The notes beneath the pieces were generated by a model that saw nothing but the letters and a program-made list of their open reading frames with translations, was not told the origin of the DNA and searched no databases. A stretch of 64,000 nt of DNA from Letharia columbiana. Its lineage: Eukaryota > Ascomycota > Lecanoromycetes > Lecanorales > Parmeliaceae. Both the position numbers and the translations under genes were made by a program. The stretch is taken from assembly GCF_014066305.1 (NCBI RefSeq), contig NW_023501062.1:238501-302500 (forward strand). The letters run 5' to 3'. This document shows, piece after piece, positions 21,476 to 35,805 of the stretch (within the stretch, counting starts at the first letter, position 1; each line of letters starts with the position of its first letter).

Positions 21476-23062
21476 ATGGTGAGAGAGCGTACGCCTGCTC
21501 GGAATCGACCAAAATCCCAACTGGGCGAATCCTGGGTAGTTGATAGCGATGGCGACGATGAATACACTCCTCCGTCAAAGCAAGCGGATGGAATAAGACG
21601 TTCGCAGGGAACAGCAGGGACTGCAGAGAGCCCACGAAAAAGACCATCTCGTGTCAATGCCAGACCCAGTGCTGAACCGGAGTTCATCATGCCTTCCATA
21701 CATGAAGGCAGCGTTGGTGAGTCTTGGCTCGGGGAAGAGAAACCGAGGGTGGAGAGGGAATCGAGTAAAGCGAGTAAAAGGGTACAACGACCCGAAGACA
21801 GAGGCATGTCTACAACCTACCGTTCTAAGGACCAAAGAGGAAAAGAGAAGCTCGTCAAGGCTTCAGAAGACGTTGCAAGCTTTGTAACACCAATGTTTAT
21901 GTGGACGTACGATGTTTTCGGTGGGGCTCTGCATGCGTTGAAGACTCCAATCTCATACCTGATCGCCGGCTGGCTCCTTGTTGGACTGTTAGTTTTTCTG
22001 CGAAATTTGCTGTTCAACTCCGTCTACTCTGCACTGTCGCCCGTGTGCCGCATCCCCGGCGCCTCGTTCCTTAATCTTCCAATGTGCCAGTCCCCAGTCT
22101 CCATTCAATATTCTGGCGAGGAACCGCCACCCGTCCAATTCGACCAGCTTATGACCGTGCAGAACAAATTCGAAGCGGTACTGCAAGAAAGCGCGGGCGG
22201 CGTGTCTCTCCCGCTGGACATGAAACGAGGTGAAACGTCGATTCGCGACCTACGACAAGTTGTTCGTTTTAGCCAGCTACACTCCAAGAACGAACTTGTT
22301 CTTGAGTTCGACGGCTTCATAGAAACTGCTCGCATTGCATCCTACGACCTACAAAAGTTCAATAGCCATGTTGGCCGAGGCGTCGATAATATCCTTGCTA
22401 CTGCTCGCTGGACGAAGCGTGTCCTAGATGGCATCGCTGAGCGTGACGGATCTCGAGGAGCTATAACATCATTCTTCAACGAAAAACTCCTGGCGCCTTT
22501 CCAGCCGATCACATTCACAGAAGATGCTCTATTAGATCAGTACATTCAGCACACGCGCGTCGTTGAAGAGGAGATCAACCGTCTTGTGGTGGAAGCGCAA
22601 GCTCTACTTCTTGTCCTCCAGAATCTCGAGGACCGCCTTGATGTCATTCATGGCATAGCAGTACGCGATAATCTGCACGCGCACGGTAGCAGGGCGGAGG
22701 TGCTGTCGCAGCTCTGGACAATGCTTGGTGGTAACCGCAACAAACTAGGCAAATTCGATTCACAGCTACGTCTTTTGGGCCAAGTGAACACCTATCGTCA
22801 AAATGCAATAGCTCACGTAAGTGGGACGCTGGTGAGGCTGCAGGGAATGGGCGCTGAGTTAGAAGAGTTGAGGGAGCGGGTTGGAGGGGTGGAACTGCTG
22901 GGTGGGAAAGGTGGTGTTCCGCTTAGTCTGCATATTGAGAATATTGAGATGGGCGTGGAGAGATTGGAGAAGGGGAGGAAAGGCGCGAAGGAATTAGAAA
23001 ATGAAGAGTTGAAGAAGTCTTTGGAGAAGGGAAAAGGAAGTGAAAGGATGATCGAGGGGTGA
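21476..23062 (+). CDS. Conserved fungal single-TM coiled-coil protein
   Basis: An intronless frame of 528 residues; I do not recognise a named family. The first about 130 residues are polar and disordered, rich in Arg, Ser and acidic patches. One hydrophobic helix (ISYLIAGWLLVGLLVFL, about residues 160-180) should be a membrane span. The rest is a soluble, largely helical region with heptad-like stretches (LVVEAQALLLVLQNLEDRLDV, and a C-terminal VERLEKGRKGAKELENEEL). This layout resembles nuclear-envelope or ER membrane proteins with a lumenal or cytosolic coiled coil, but location is inference. The start is the first ATG after a stop and sits 375 bp from the divergent ThrRS gene. Confidence 0.75.
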   Translation: MVRERTPARNRPKSQLGESWVVDSDGDDEYTPPSKQADGIRRSQGTAGTAESPRKRPSRVNARPSAEPEFIMPSIHEGSVGESWLGEEKPRVERESSKASKRVQRPEDRGMSTTYRSKDQRGKEKLVKASEDVASFVTPMFMWTYDVFGGALHALKTPISYLIAGWLLVGLLVFLRNLLFNSVYSALSPVCRIPGASFLNLPMCQSPVSIQYSGEEPPPVQFDQLMTVQNKFEAVLQESAGGVSLPLDMKRGETSIRDLRQVVRFSQLHSKNELVLEFDGFIETARIASYDLQKFNSHVGRGVDNILATARWTKRVLDGIAERDGSRGAITSFFNEKLLAPFQPITFTEDALLDQYIQHTRVVEEEINRLVVEAQALLLVLQNLEDRLDVIHGIAVRDNLHAHGSRAEVLSQLWTMLGGNRNKLGKFDSQLRLLGQVNTYRQNAIAHVSGTLVRLQGMGAELEELRERVGGVELLGGKGGVPLSLHIENIEMGVERLEKGRKGAKELENEELKKSLEKGKGSERMIEG

Positions 23063-23394
23063 GATGATCGAGGGGTGATGAACCTTCCTACTCGAGGGGA
23101 TTGGATATGACTATTTCGGTTTGACCATGATAGATACCCATTTGCAGCCATTTCACATTCGACATCGGAGGAATTGGGGGGGTAGGAAATTTCTTGTACC
23201 TCGTAGAATCTAAATAATCAATACCTTGCTGGGTGTTAAGCAATCCAAATCAAGCTTCAGCTGTCCGTCCAATCACAAGACATTAACGGATCAATAGAAA
23301 GTCTCTCCATTACATCGCCTTCTAACCTTGCTTGCTTTCGTCAGCCTCGAAATCCAAGACTGTCTCCGGGCATATCATCCATGATACAGATGCT
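23063..23394. other. Intergenic, convergent 3' ends
   Basis: About 330 bp; begins with a short direct repeat of GATGATCGAGGGGTGA at 23,047 and 23,063. Nothing else seen. Confidence 0.4.
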
Positions 23395-25179
23395 CTACAT
23401 CCCGGTAGCTGTCCCCTGCATCTGAGCCTCTTCTATCTGCATTTCCTCATCACGGCCCAATACGCCCTTCATCATGCCTCCCGGCCTTGGAGGGTTGTAC
23501 TTGCTGGCCGCTCGAAGTCTTGCACCGAATTTATACAGAATCCATGGAATGGGTATCAACGCAGCTGAGATAAAACCAAAAGTCGAATATGTCCAGCCAC
23601 CCGTCAAGTTAGTGATCACTATGATCATCCTCCATTAGCTGTTATGGTAAAAGAGCTTGGGTGGGTAGACGACTTACTCTGGATGATCACAAGTGGTATT
23701 ATGGCCGCAAGGACCAGTCTGAACGAAGCCGCCGCAGTGAGTGCAGACAGAGTACCGCGCGGTGGGTAGGCATCGAAGAGATACGAGATCGAGGAGATCT
23801 GAGTCACAAAATTAGATCAGGTTTAATATGCCCAGAGACTTTAGCTTACGATGATAGACTGGGCGCCCCAGACGTACACCGCGGTGCCAAATATGGGGCT
23901 CAGATAGTGAATCGACGGGCTCGCCGTCCATGCGATCCAGAAGAGTGACGTCATGACAAGGGGTCCCCCTATCATTGCAGGCAACATCCGGTATTCCTCC
24001 GGTACTGTGCCGTCGTGGTTCTTCGTGCACCAGTGGGGAACGCTAATATCGATGATAGTAGACATGACAGTGGATAGCGAGGCACCGAGGATAGCTGCAC
24101 TGAAGGCAATGCCTACCTGCTGAACGGTGAAGTTGTAGGTGGTCTCCAAGACAGCAGGGATGGCGATAAACCACTGGAAGGTGACCGCAAAGATGAAGCC
24201 TACTTCTAAGCTCAGTGCGATGACGATTGGCTCGGTGACCAACATCTTCAAGGGTACGAAGAATGTTACAATCGACATGTCTTGCAGGGTGACTCCACTT
24301 TGGGCATCCAGGAGCTTCAGAGGCATACCGTTGCGTTTGGCTCGGCGTCTCTGGATCTCACGTGGATAAGTATCCGGCTGCGCAATGCCAAAGAGGTAAA
24401 CGCCGAGAGCAAGGATCAGAACGATCCACTGAGTCCATCGCCAGCCACCATATGCGACGACAAAGCCTCCGATAAGAGGTCCTGCGAGAGGTATGAGCCT
24501 GCCAGCTTGTTGAACAGGATCGGGTGAAGCTTACCGCATGCTGTTCCTATGAACGAAGCCAAAGCGAGGAACGAATAATAAACCACCGTGGTGTTTGCAG
24601 ACCAAACATCGGCAAAGCTCCCTTCAATCAAGACGAGGCAAGGGCCTCCGAAGAAGCCAGCGAAGAAGCGGCATACCGCTAGAGCTGCGAAAGAGCGGGA
24701 AAATGAGGCGCCCAGGATGAAAAGGCTGAAGGTCGGTAGGGAAATCAAGTAAATTGCCTGACGCCCGAATCGTTCACTAAGGTGTGGTGTGATTATTGGC
24801 GCGAAGGCGATTCCCAGAAGGTTTAAGGAGAAACCGAGTATTGCAACCTGCATTGTCACATCGAAGCGTTCAATCACCCCGGAGATTCCAGCTGTGTAGC
24901 TGGTGATACCTAGGGCACTATAGATGCTTAGTTGGCCTGTATCATGTATTGTGGGACTGAATTTATGACTTACACCACCCAGGCAAATGCGAATGCCACC
25001 GCTGAGACATAGACTTTCTTGTAGAGCGGCCAGTTTTGTGGGTTGTCAGGGTCATCAGCAGACATCATATGACCAGCAGCAGCCATGGGGTCTGCAGCGA
25101 TCTTCGTGGTATCTGCGCCCGGACTTATAGAGTCGGACATGTCAAGGTGAGAAGGAGAAGCAGCATCGGAGCTCATCAT
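23395..25179 (-). CDS. MFS transporter, DHA1 (polyamine/drug:H+ antiporter type)
   Basis: Five exons (25,179-24,974; 24,926-24,535; 24,481-23,850; 23,798-23,678; 23,618-23,395) give 524 residues. A polar N-terminal tail ends in the hallmark DDPDNPQNWPLYKK before the first membrane helix. Also visible are the loop 2-3 motif A-like LSERFGRQA, the conserved AVCRFFAGFFGGPCLVL and GPLIGGF, and about 12 hydrophobic spans. The family is plasma or vacuolar membrane proton antiporters for polyamines, drugs or metabolites; the substrate cannot be told. The first splice acceptor (CTAAG at 24,927) is atypical and chosen to keep frame (VVIYSALGITSY), so that junction is uncertain. The ATG at 25,179 was preferred over an upstream one at 25,311. 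Confidence 0.88.
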
Positions 25180-27797
<2,618 letters not shown>

Positions 27798-28773
27798 AAA
27801 GGCCAGATACTTTGGGTAGAATCCCCAGAGAACTTCAGACCTCACATCTTCGTCCTCATCTTTCCTAACAGTGACCGCGCCACACAGCCTTTCCATCAAG
27901 CTTGGGAACCTAATGAAAGACTTTTCTCCCTACTCAAGCCCGAGCATCCGGCAATGGAAGTCCACCGTCTTTTTGTCCGAGCCTTCCGAACACTGCCCAG
28001 GGACACACCGCGATGTTGCATGCTACTAATGACACATGTTCCGTCCAAGCAGGCTCGAGGCGAGACAAGGCTACCAGTACAATGCATCTCGGCGACCGTC
28101 ATTTTCCTTGGGTGCTTACATCAGTGTAGGAGAAAAAAGGTGACGGGACACACAGTACACACAGCCACACGAAAACTGACAGAATGCAAATGTGCGAAAG
28201 AATGAGGCCAGAATTGTGGCACATTGCGTATATTTTCAGTGCAGACGTTTCACCGGTCGCAGTTAATCGGAAGGATTTCAGTCAGCCTGGAGGCTCTGCG
28301 GTGCTCTTTCGTGGGGGCGCAGCGGCCTAAGGCAACCAAGCCCTGTCACCTCCGCTGTGCGGTGAAAAAAATAACCCACAAACTCCATGTTACTATTGAT
28401 GTGGCTCAATTACAAACCAATGCCTGCCATTTCTGATACAATTTTACATCGGAATGATTAACAGCCACTGCTTCCGGGCGCTTCTGCTGCCAATGTACGC
28501 AGCCTGGAGACGAGGCTATGGAATCCATAAGCAACTCCTCTGTTTTTGGGGTCTCATCCGGTTATTTAGAGAATGTAGCCTTGCGTCCTAATTCACAAAA
28601 CTTCGCGACATCCTGAGGATTCTCTCTTGCACTTCTTCATGCCCTTTGTTTTTCCCTGATCTTGTCGCTCAAATTTTTACCTTCCTGAGATCAAGATAGA
28701 CGAGACCCTCTGTCTATCATTCATCTGCATCTCCTAAGTCCACTCTCTCCTTCGAAAACAGGCCTTTCATAAG
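27798..28773. other. Intergenic, no gene recognised
   Basis: About 1 kb. Short ORFs on both strands lack domain or codon character; no repeat or RNA gene seen. Confidence 0.5.
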
Positions 28774-29526
28774 ATGTGCTGGCCCGAGCTTGCCGGCCGC
28801 ATCGAAGTCGAAGAACGACGCCCGCGAACCTGGAATGAGCCCCGTCGCAAGCGTCTCAACTTCGTCAGAGGTCATCGACGGGACTCCGACGAATGGGTGC
28901 CCACGCCAGGCCCAAGAAGACCTACAGAGCAGGAGATATGGGACCGGCAACGAGCGCGAGAAATGGACCAAAGATTCGTGCATCCTATGCCCCACCCACA
29001 GCTTCAAGGACACCATGACCCACAAATCACACAAGTGCCGCATGATCCGGGGCCATGGCATCAAATTCAACCTGGCCACCATGTCCCTCAACCCGGGGTT
29101 GACCAACACGGCCACCACGGACACCAGCCACAGCTGGACCGTCGATCCCATCATAGCGACGACGATATCATTGCCGTCGAGGACTCGGGTGACAATGGCC
29201 ACGACGGACACGACGATCACCGACATCTTGAGCCTCAGATCATCCACCTAAAGCCCCCCAAGTCCCATTTACCCCAGGGTCTCAAAGCGCACGCGAAAAA
29301 GTCGGGAGGTCACAAGCAGAAGTATTCGATCTCATCAACTTCCTCGGATGACAGTCGCAGTTCCGACGGCTCTTCTAGATTCACTGCGGGCTTTAGAGCT
29401 GGTCGGCGATCACTTTCTAGAACACCCATTCCGAGAGGAAGAAGTAGGAGTCGTCTCACGGATGATAGCTTCGAAGATTTGATGCAGCAACGCTTCAGGA
29501 GTAGATCGAGAAAAGGGAGGCGATAG
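28774..29526 (+). CDS. Hypothetical His-rich / SR-rich protein
   Basis: An intronless frame of 250 residues that I do not recognise. The N-terminal third is basic and Trp-containing (MCWPELAGRIEVEERRPRTW, RRKRLNF). A middle segment is very rich in His, Gln, Pro and Asp (QGHHDPQ, HGHHGHQPQ, GDNGHDGHDDHRH). The C-terminus is Ser/Arg rich (SISSTSSDDSRSSDGSS, RGRSRSR, RSRSRKGRR). Such composition suggests a nuclear disordered protein, but low complexity also makes long frames by chance, and a 176-codon frame overlaps on the minus strand. The frame ends with TAG after an Arg-rich tail. Confidence 0.5.
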   Translation: MCWPELAGRIEVEERRPRTWNEPRRKRLNFVRGHRRDSDEWVPTPGPRRPTEQEIWDRQRAREMDQRFVHPMPHPQLQGHHDPQITQVPHDPGPWHQIQPGHHVPQPGVDQHGHHGHQPQLDRRSHHSDDDIIAVEDSGDNGHDGHDDHRHLEPQIIHLKPPKSHLPQGLKAHAKKSGGHKQKYSISSTSSDDSRSSDGSSRFTAGFRAGRRSLSRTPIPRGRSRSRLTDDSFEDLMQQRFRSRSRKGRR

Positions 29527-31492
29527 TGAGTTGGATGAGTATGATTGTCGTTCAGGCCCAAATTAGCGAGGTTGATGACTATTTGTGAGAGTCGCCATCT
29601 TTTCGTCGTGAGACGTCCTGGGATTTGGTCAGTCGACAGCTCGGGATCTATTGTCTTTTAGGGCTGTAATGAATGAAACGTCACGCTGTTTGTCCCTACT
29701 TACTGTGCTTTATCTGCATCTGCAAATGCGGTCGCGGGACCTGCATAAAAAATGGCCTTCCACTTTACCGGAAAAGAGAGGGCAAAGTCGCAATAAGGAA
29801 CTCTGACCTCTTCTAATTCGTACCTTAAGCTTTGTACGAGCTCGGTCAAGAACGACAAGCGACACTTTGCCGGAATAGAAAGTATTCGGGTAGATATTTA
29901 CAATCTCTCGTCTTCTCACGGGCAGATTGCCCCAATGTGAAGACACATGGCATCAAACCCTCCTCAAGAATTCAAGCCATACACAGCCGAACTGCTCTAC
30001 CACATCACCATGTCAGGTCCCAAGCTCCATTCCAGCTCGATTCACGGTCCCACCTGCCCTCTTTGTTTATGACACTCCGGGGCACCGCAGAGCGCTCGAT
30101 GACTGAGTTCTGAGGGCCAATCCTGTGGCGAGGCAGCATTTGAGCGGCGATGGGTTGATTATCTCCGCTGGTAACGCCGCATCCTACGTCTCCCGATTCT
30201 TCGGCCGTCTCTCTCCGCTCAATCCAACGAGGCCCAATTCCAGGCCACTCGAGGCGTTGAACTTCCGCACCGACGGATGATATGGTGTCGCGGTCGTTGA
30301 TGATCGTGCACCGTGTTTCGTCGGTTCGCAACTTGCGTCCCGAGGAACTGATGAGTTATACTTCAAAAAGTTCGACGTCAAAACCCCCATCATCTAAGGA
30401 TCATTATCATCATCCAATGGCACACCTCCGCAAGCGAAACAGCCGTGCTCCCTCAGTTATGCCATCTACTCCTTGGCCAGCGAATCGCTGATGCCCGGCA
30501 GAGGCATTTTCCCTACTGTGAAAATGCAGAATCCAGTGTCTGAGTCCCATGTTTACGCGCATGCGAGGTGCTTGCCGGGAGCGTAGACGTCGCCTTCGTT
30601 CAGGGAGCCGGACATCCATACGGCGAGGTGAAATATTCTGTGGTGGATGCCGCTGTTGAGCTAGAGACTACAGGAGCTGCCCCAACAGGTGATGCCGACT
30701 TTCAGGGCGTCTACTCTGCCAAGAGGGTCGTCGACGATGACTAAGAGCCGTACCCATCACGACAGCAACGGTGAAGGAGAGCGAGAATGTGAGCCAGAGG
30801 TGGAGAGGTGTCCGTATCATGGGGGCGGAGGCGAATGCAGCATGTTTAAAATGTGGTGTCAAATTCGCGGATAATGGCCCTTTGGGTCCTACTTCGTAGG
30901 TAAAGATGAACCTGGACCAGGCCTTTTGTTCGGCGGCGGCAAGCCTCGTATACATCTTTCAGTGCTTGCATTGTTGACATCGACGTTCACTAAAAAGTAC
31001 TCTTGTGCTTCGCTCCGTGTTCGAAACAAGAATGTCTGATCTCGAATAGTTTGAAGCGTGGAGGTCTTCTTGATTTATCTGAAAAATGCACCGCTTAGCG
31101 AATCACGGCTATCCTTTCTTCCTACATGTCGGAAGTATAAAGTATGACTTGACTTTTGCGATAATCGTTCAAGACAAACAGTTGCACTTACAGCGCAAGG
31201 TCATATATGCGTTTGCGACCCATGCGCTCCCAGTCGCGCAACATTGAAAGTAGCTTGAAACCAGCAACAGCCAATCAATTGAGACTGACATCGGAGCATT
31301 TCTCTACTTACATGGCATTCGTCGTGCGCATATTCGATCTCTCATCTCCTTGTAATAGAGTAGTTGCGCACCTGGAAGCAACCACGAGCGTGGCTCTACA
31401 GCGGGGCTCAGATGCTGAAGCTGCATAATTTGTCTTAGAATTCAACTCACGTTTGGTGGGTACGTGTTGTTGTGTAATCAAGCGAAGCGTCT
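29527..31492. other. Intergenic stretch around the decayed gene
   Basis: Apart from the probable pseudogene at about 29,940-30,745, I see no gene, RNA or repeat in this 2-kb stretch. The 3' end of the beta-mannosidase gene lies at its right edge. Confidence 0.4.
29940..30745 (+). pseudogene. Probable decayed protein gene, family unknown
   Basis: No intact ORF, but coding-like frames persist. In one frame (codons at 2 mod 3) 30,053-30,394 is open except for two TGA codons at 30,104 and 30,278; the text reads like protein (LFVYDTPGHRRALDD, LIISAGNAASYVSRFFGRL, YGVAVVDDRAPC, GTDELYFKKFDVKTP). After a TAA at 30,395 it stays open to 30,583, and a neighbouring frame takes over to 30,741 (FVQGAGHPYGEVKYSVVDAAVEL). 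This suggests nonsense changes, possibly TGG to TGA, and one frameshift. An ATG at 29,947 begins a short frame that fits upstream. I cannot name the family; undetected introns are an alternative explanation. Confidence 0.35.
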
Positions 31493-34254
31493 TCACATCC
31501 CTAGGTACCGTGTGGTCAATCTTTCCTCATCGCCACATTTCAGACCCTGGACTCCAATGGAGATAGTTTCTCCGGGTATCAAATCGAAACCACGATCGTC
31601 GAAACCCACATTATGATCTTCTCCCCAGTCCGGCTCTACCACCTCTATCACAAGCCCTTTGACAGGCACATCAGAGGAGATCTCTATAGCTCCAGCCGTC
31701 TGTGGCGGCTTGAAGTCCTCGCTTGTGCCAGGAGCATGTGCGCAATTCAGGTCGCGGACATTGGGAATCAGTTTGAGCTTAACGTGTTTCGGCTTGGGTA
31801 GGTGCACATATTTAAGTGGTTCCGGCCAATTGACCGCTCTAGCAATGTGGTCGCCATCTTCGTTGCAGAGATATACTGCTACAACCGTCTGCTGCTCATC
31901 TTCACTTCTCATGGTATGGCCATCAGTCAATTCCAGGACCTTGTCCTTGTGTTCTTCAGACACTGGGATATCGAACTCAGAGATCTCCGTGCTGCGATTT
32001 GGAGGAAGCAGTAGTCTGGTGAATAAGTTGCCATGCTCTTCTTGTTCCCCAGTCACTAGATTGCAGGTTTTAACGTGAACGAACACCTCGTGGGCATCGA
32101 GCGAGAGGTTACACGCCCACATTTCAATTCTATGTACAGTCTTCATGTAGGCGCGGGTGTATTTGTCTGCAAAAGTCGTGTGCACTGTCCGCTTCAGACC
32201 GATAGTAAGGGGTCGCAGCTCACGCTTGACCGCAAAATAGGCCAATTTAGGTCGTAGGTAATAGTCAACAATCGACCATGATGTGCAAGCCCAGCAGTCA
32301 TTCAGTTGCCATATTAATGCGCCAGAGCAGTACTCTCGGCCTGGACCTTTCCATTGCCGTTTCCATAGCTTGTATGCGAAGGAGACGCACTCAGCCTGCA
32401 TAAGCTGCGTACAATAAACGTACTGCTCGAAGGGTTCGAGTGTGTACGGTATGTTCTCCGCTAGATAGAGAGCCAATCTGCGCTCATGCCCGGCGGCCTT
32501 ATTGTGAAAATCTACTGTCGAGGACTGAGGATACCTGTCAGTATCGAGATTGGCATCCTGGAGATAGCTTTCAACGGTCATAATGTTCGGAAATGCTTCC
32601 ATGCCAAACTCTGACACGAATCTTCCACTCAACTTGTCGAAGTCCTGGTACTTTTCCTGCGTACCGTGCCACACATTCCACTGATGAATATCTCCGACAT
32701 GGGGGTCTGTCGTGTCGTTCCCACCGTAAGGCGACCCAAAATGATAAAACGTCCCTGGCACAAGCTCCTTGGTTACGTCCACGAGAATCTTTTCGTATAT
32801 ATATCTTGCCGGGAATGTGGTTTTCAACCAATTTTCAGGGTCCTGGTCATTGGGATCGTATTCCAGATTCTCTGCTTCTCGATACTGATAGTCCTCGTTG
32901 TTGCCTGACCAGATCACAATGGAGGGATGATGCCGGAGAAGTTTTACATTTTCCACCGCTTCACGCTTCACCAAGTCCAAGAACTCCTCATGTGCCGGAT
33001 AGTTGCCACAAGCAAAAGGGAAGTCCTGCCAGAGGAGGACCCCCATCTCGTCGCAAGCTTCATAGAAATCTTGTTCTTCAAATATACCGCCGCCCCAAGC
33101 TCGAAGCATAACCTGGTGCCCGTCGACCGCCATTTTCACCCAGTCACGGTATTTCTTACGACCGATTGACTGGGTGAACGAGCTTGCAGGAATCCAGTTG
33201 CTACCACCGCAAAATATTGGGATGTTGTTGACCTCGAAAAGAAAGGTACTACCAGGAGCATCGTCAAGCTTGCGCTGGATGACTTCGGCTCTCCTGAGCC
33301 CAAAGCGCTTGCTTGCTGTATCTAAAACCTCTTTCTTCCGGCTTAGCGTAGCACTTAGAACATAGAGCGGTTGCTCGCCATAGGTATGAGGATACCACAG
33401 CTTTGGATTCTGACTCTTGAAAGAAGCCGTTGCGAAGCTTTTCTCTACCATGACCCTTTCTGCACCCATCATCTTTCCCTCAAGTGAGATTTCGAAAATC
33501 ACTTCATCTCCATCTCCACCCCCTTCGACCTCTGCCTTGGCTACCACCTCAGCCGATTTCAATGACTTACCCACTTCTGTCGTGAAATACAGATCTGCAA
33601 TGCGTGAATGATAGACCTCTAGATTTATTGGCCGCCATGGACCACAGGTGAGCAAACACGGTCCCCAGTCCCAACCCTAGCATTGGGGTCAGTAAGAGTG
33701 TTTGAAGACTGCGGAAGGAATTAAATCACATAGTGGTACTGAGCCTTTCTGACGGCGAGCCGACTGGGATCGCCGTTCCAGCAACCCCAATGGTGATCTG
33801 GATGTTGCTCTACAAACTTCTTACCGATCAAGTAGGTGCTATCGAAGGTGATCTCCAGGATGTTCTCTTCCTCTGAACGGAGGAGTTCTGTGACGACGAC
33901 CCTTTCGGGAATGAACATGTCCTTGGTTTTGAGGATCTCTTTGCCGTTGAGGACTGCCGTTGCATACGTATCCAACCCGTCGAAAGTAAGTACGGCCTTC
34001 TCATCTGGACCTACAATTGGTGTAGGAAAAGTGCCTTTGTAGACCCAAGATTTCTCACCAACCCATTGACAATCATTCTCTCTCTTGCCAATCAAGGGAT
34101 CTGAGATGATACCATTGTGAAGTAAATCCACGTGTACATTAGTTGGCATATCAAGAACTTCCATCCATTCAGAAGCTGAACAGTGCGCCCGGCGAAATGT
34201 CCAACTCTGTCTGTCGTCAAGAGCGAAAATCTTTCGAGTAGCCATGCTGTTCAA
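31493..34254 (-). CDS. Beta-mannosidase, GH2, cytosolic type
   Basis: Exons 34,254-33,730 and 33,676-31,493, joined across a 53-nt intron (GTGATT...CTGAC...CTAG), give 902 residues. The splice restores QYHYGWDWGPCLLTCGPWRP, a core GH2 mannosidase motif. The enzyme removes terminal beta-mannose from mannooligosaccharides. Visible: N-terminal sugar-binding domain, Ig-like domain, TIM barrel with MLRAWGGGIFE, catalytic acid/base Glu in WSGNNEDYQYRE (about residue 435) and the nucleophile Glu in SEFGMEAFP (about 525), then C-terminal beta domains. No signal peptide is visible (MNSMATRKIFALDDRQSW), which fits the intracellular clade rather than secreted MndA-type enzymes. An ATG nine bases inside (34,245) is an equally possible start. 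Confidence 0.92.
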
Positions 34255-34638
34255 ATTTGAGTCGACACTGTCCAGTCACGCATGCTTTGTCCAACATCTA
34301 TAATGTTAACGTGGCGGTGCGCCCATATGGATGCGGCTGTTTGTAGCGGTTGGGCAAACGCAACGGAGAACGGACTTGGCAAGGCAGAACTACGTCTACA
34401 GTGCATATAATTCCAGGTTTAGAGGACAAAGAGCTCGGAGCTCTATGCATTGGCGGCACCATAGTGCTCTTCTATCGACCGCAACACATCCTTGAAGGAG
34501 CAACATACCCTCCAAACGACAACAGCACACAGAAGTCACGCTTCAGCGATGTTGCTCCGCCAAGGATACCCAATCTACTCACAATCCAACATGGACCAAC
34601 AGCGCCAAGCTACTTGAATCGCAAGACTTTGACTAAGA
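34255..34638. promoter_or_regulatory. Upstream region of beta-mannosidase
   Basis: 384 bp between the beta-mannosidase start and the 3' end of the Rab gene, both on the minus strand. A plus-strand ORF at 34,350-34,685 overlaps the Rab 3' end and looks accidental. Confidence 0.4.
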
Positions 34639-35805
34639 TCAGCAGCAGCCTCCTCTTCTTCGCCTTCCTGCTCCATCTAGTCTGAAGACAGCCTCCCATT
34701 CTCTCATGCCACCGCCCCATGCTCCGATACCTGCTGTCGCTCTCTTCTGCCCTTTCCGCCTTCTCCTCCCCAGACCTCCCTCCTCGATTATCGTCCCCGC
34801 GCTATTAACACTTCCCTCGTCCTCCCATCCTCCACTATCCCCATACTGTATTCCACTCATTGGATCATCCGGATCAATTTCGCCTAGCTCGATCTTTGTC
34901 AAGATCATGCCTGCAAGACGCGCAAAGATCTCTTCTACCCCATCACCAGTGAATGCGCTTACTTCGACAGAGACAGGTATCGCAGAGCGTGATGCCCATC
35001 GAGAGGCCTCTTCAACGGTGACTTCGCGTCCTTCAGTACCGACGGTGGCAGTCAGCTGAGAGCCAAGTCCGTAGCCTATGGAGGAATGACTAGAACTAAG
35101 TCTGGCTCCTGCCCCAATAGACTCATCTGAAAATGTAGATTGCCTACTGGACGCGCTGTTGGCCGACGCGGAAGCATTGGGTAAAGACTCGGATGCCAAA
35201 TCCAATTTGTTGCCAGCTAGGAGAAGCGTAAGATTTGGAGAAGCCAGAGCTCGAGCATCGTAGAGAAAAGTTGGAAGAGCATTGAACGAAGCATGAGATG
35301 CGAGGTCATAGACCAAAATCGCACCAGCTGCACCACGATAATAAGATCGCGATACCGAGCGGAATCTTTCGGTCCCAGCTGTGTCCCATAGTTGTAGCTT
35401 GATTCTTTTTCGCCGAGCGCCAGTACCAACTTTGATGATTTTGGAGGAAAATTCAACGCCGATTGTCTGGCTGGACAATACTCGCCCTTTGGCTTATCAG
35501 CCTCTAGGAAGACACACGCATAGAGAAATTTACAGACATTCGTTCTTGACGATTCGGTGAAGGAGGCAGGACCTGGAGCGAGATAAGCTCTAGGGTTTGC
35601 CGAGGAGCTGAGGGCATGAACGAACTTGCCGCTGCCGCTTGGTCCTAGAAGAATGACCTTTGCAAGATAATCGTACATGCTTCCAAGTTCCTGAAAGGAA
35701 ATGCCTGTCGTTAGCAGATTTATTAAGTAGGAGCGTGGCATTATTTACCTGGTCATTGACCGATGAGTTGCTCGAAACATTGGATCCTCGTCGTTGACGC
35801 GCCAT
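34639..35805 (-). CDS. Rab4-like small GTPase with serine-rich insert
   Basis: Four exons (35,805-35,749; 35,690-35,626; 35,572-35,538; 35,486-34,639) give 334 residues. Splicing restores P-loop GPSGSGKSCLL, then IVKNEWRVLSSQTIGVEF (switch I), WDTAGTERFRSVSRSYYRGA (G3/switch II), GNKLDL (G4) and SAFTGDGVEE (G5), with a C-terminal CC for prenylation. Rab4 proteins act in recycling from early endosomes. Between G4 and G5 is a 55-60 residue insert rich in Ser, Ala and Gly, absent from ordinary Rabs, and a long linker precedes the CC. The last donor is a weak GTCTGT, chosen because it yields the family text. The start at 35,805 (MARQRRGSNVSS) is preferred over an upstream in-frame ATG at 35,895. 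Confidence 0.88.

Noticed and set aside
28717..29247. 176-codon minus-strand ORF opposite the His/SR-rich ORF
   Set aside because: It mirrors the low-complexity plus-strand frame; hydrophobic text without recognisable domain. The plus frame has a better start and tail.
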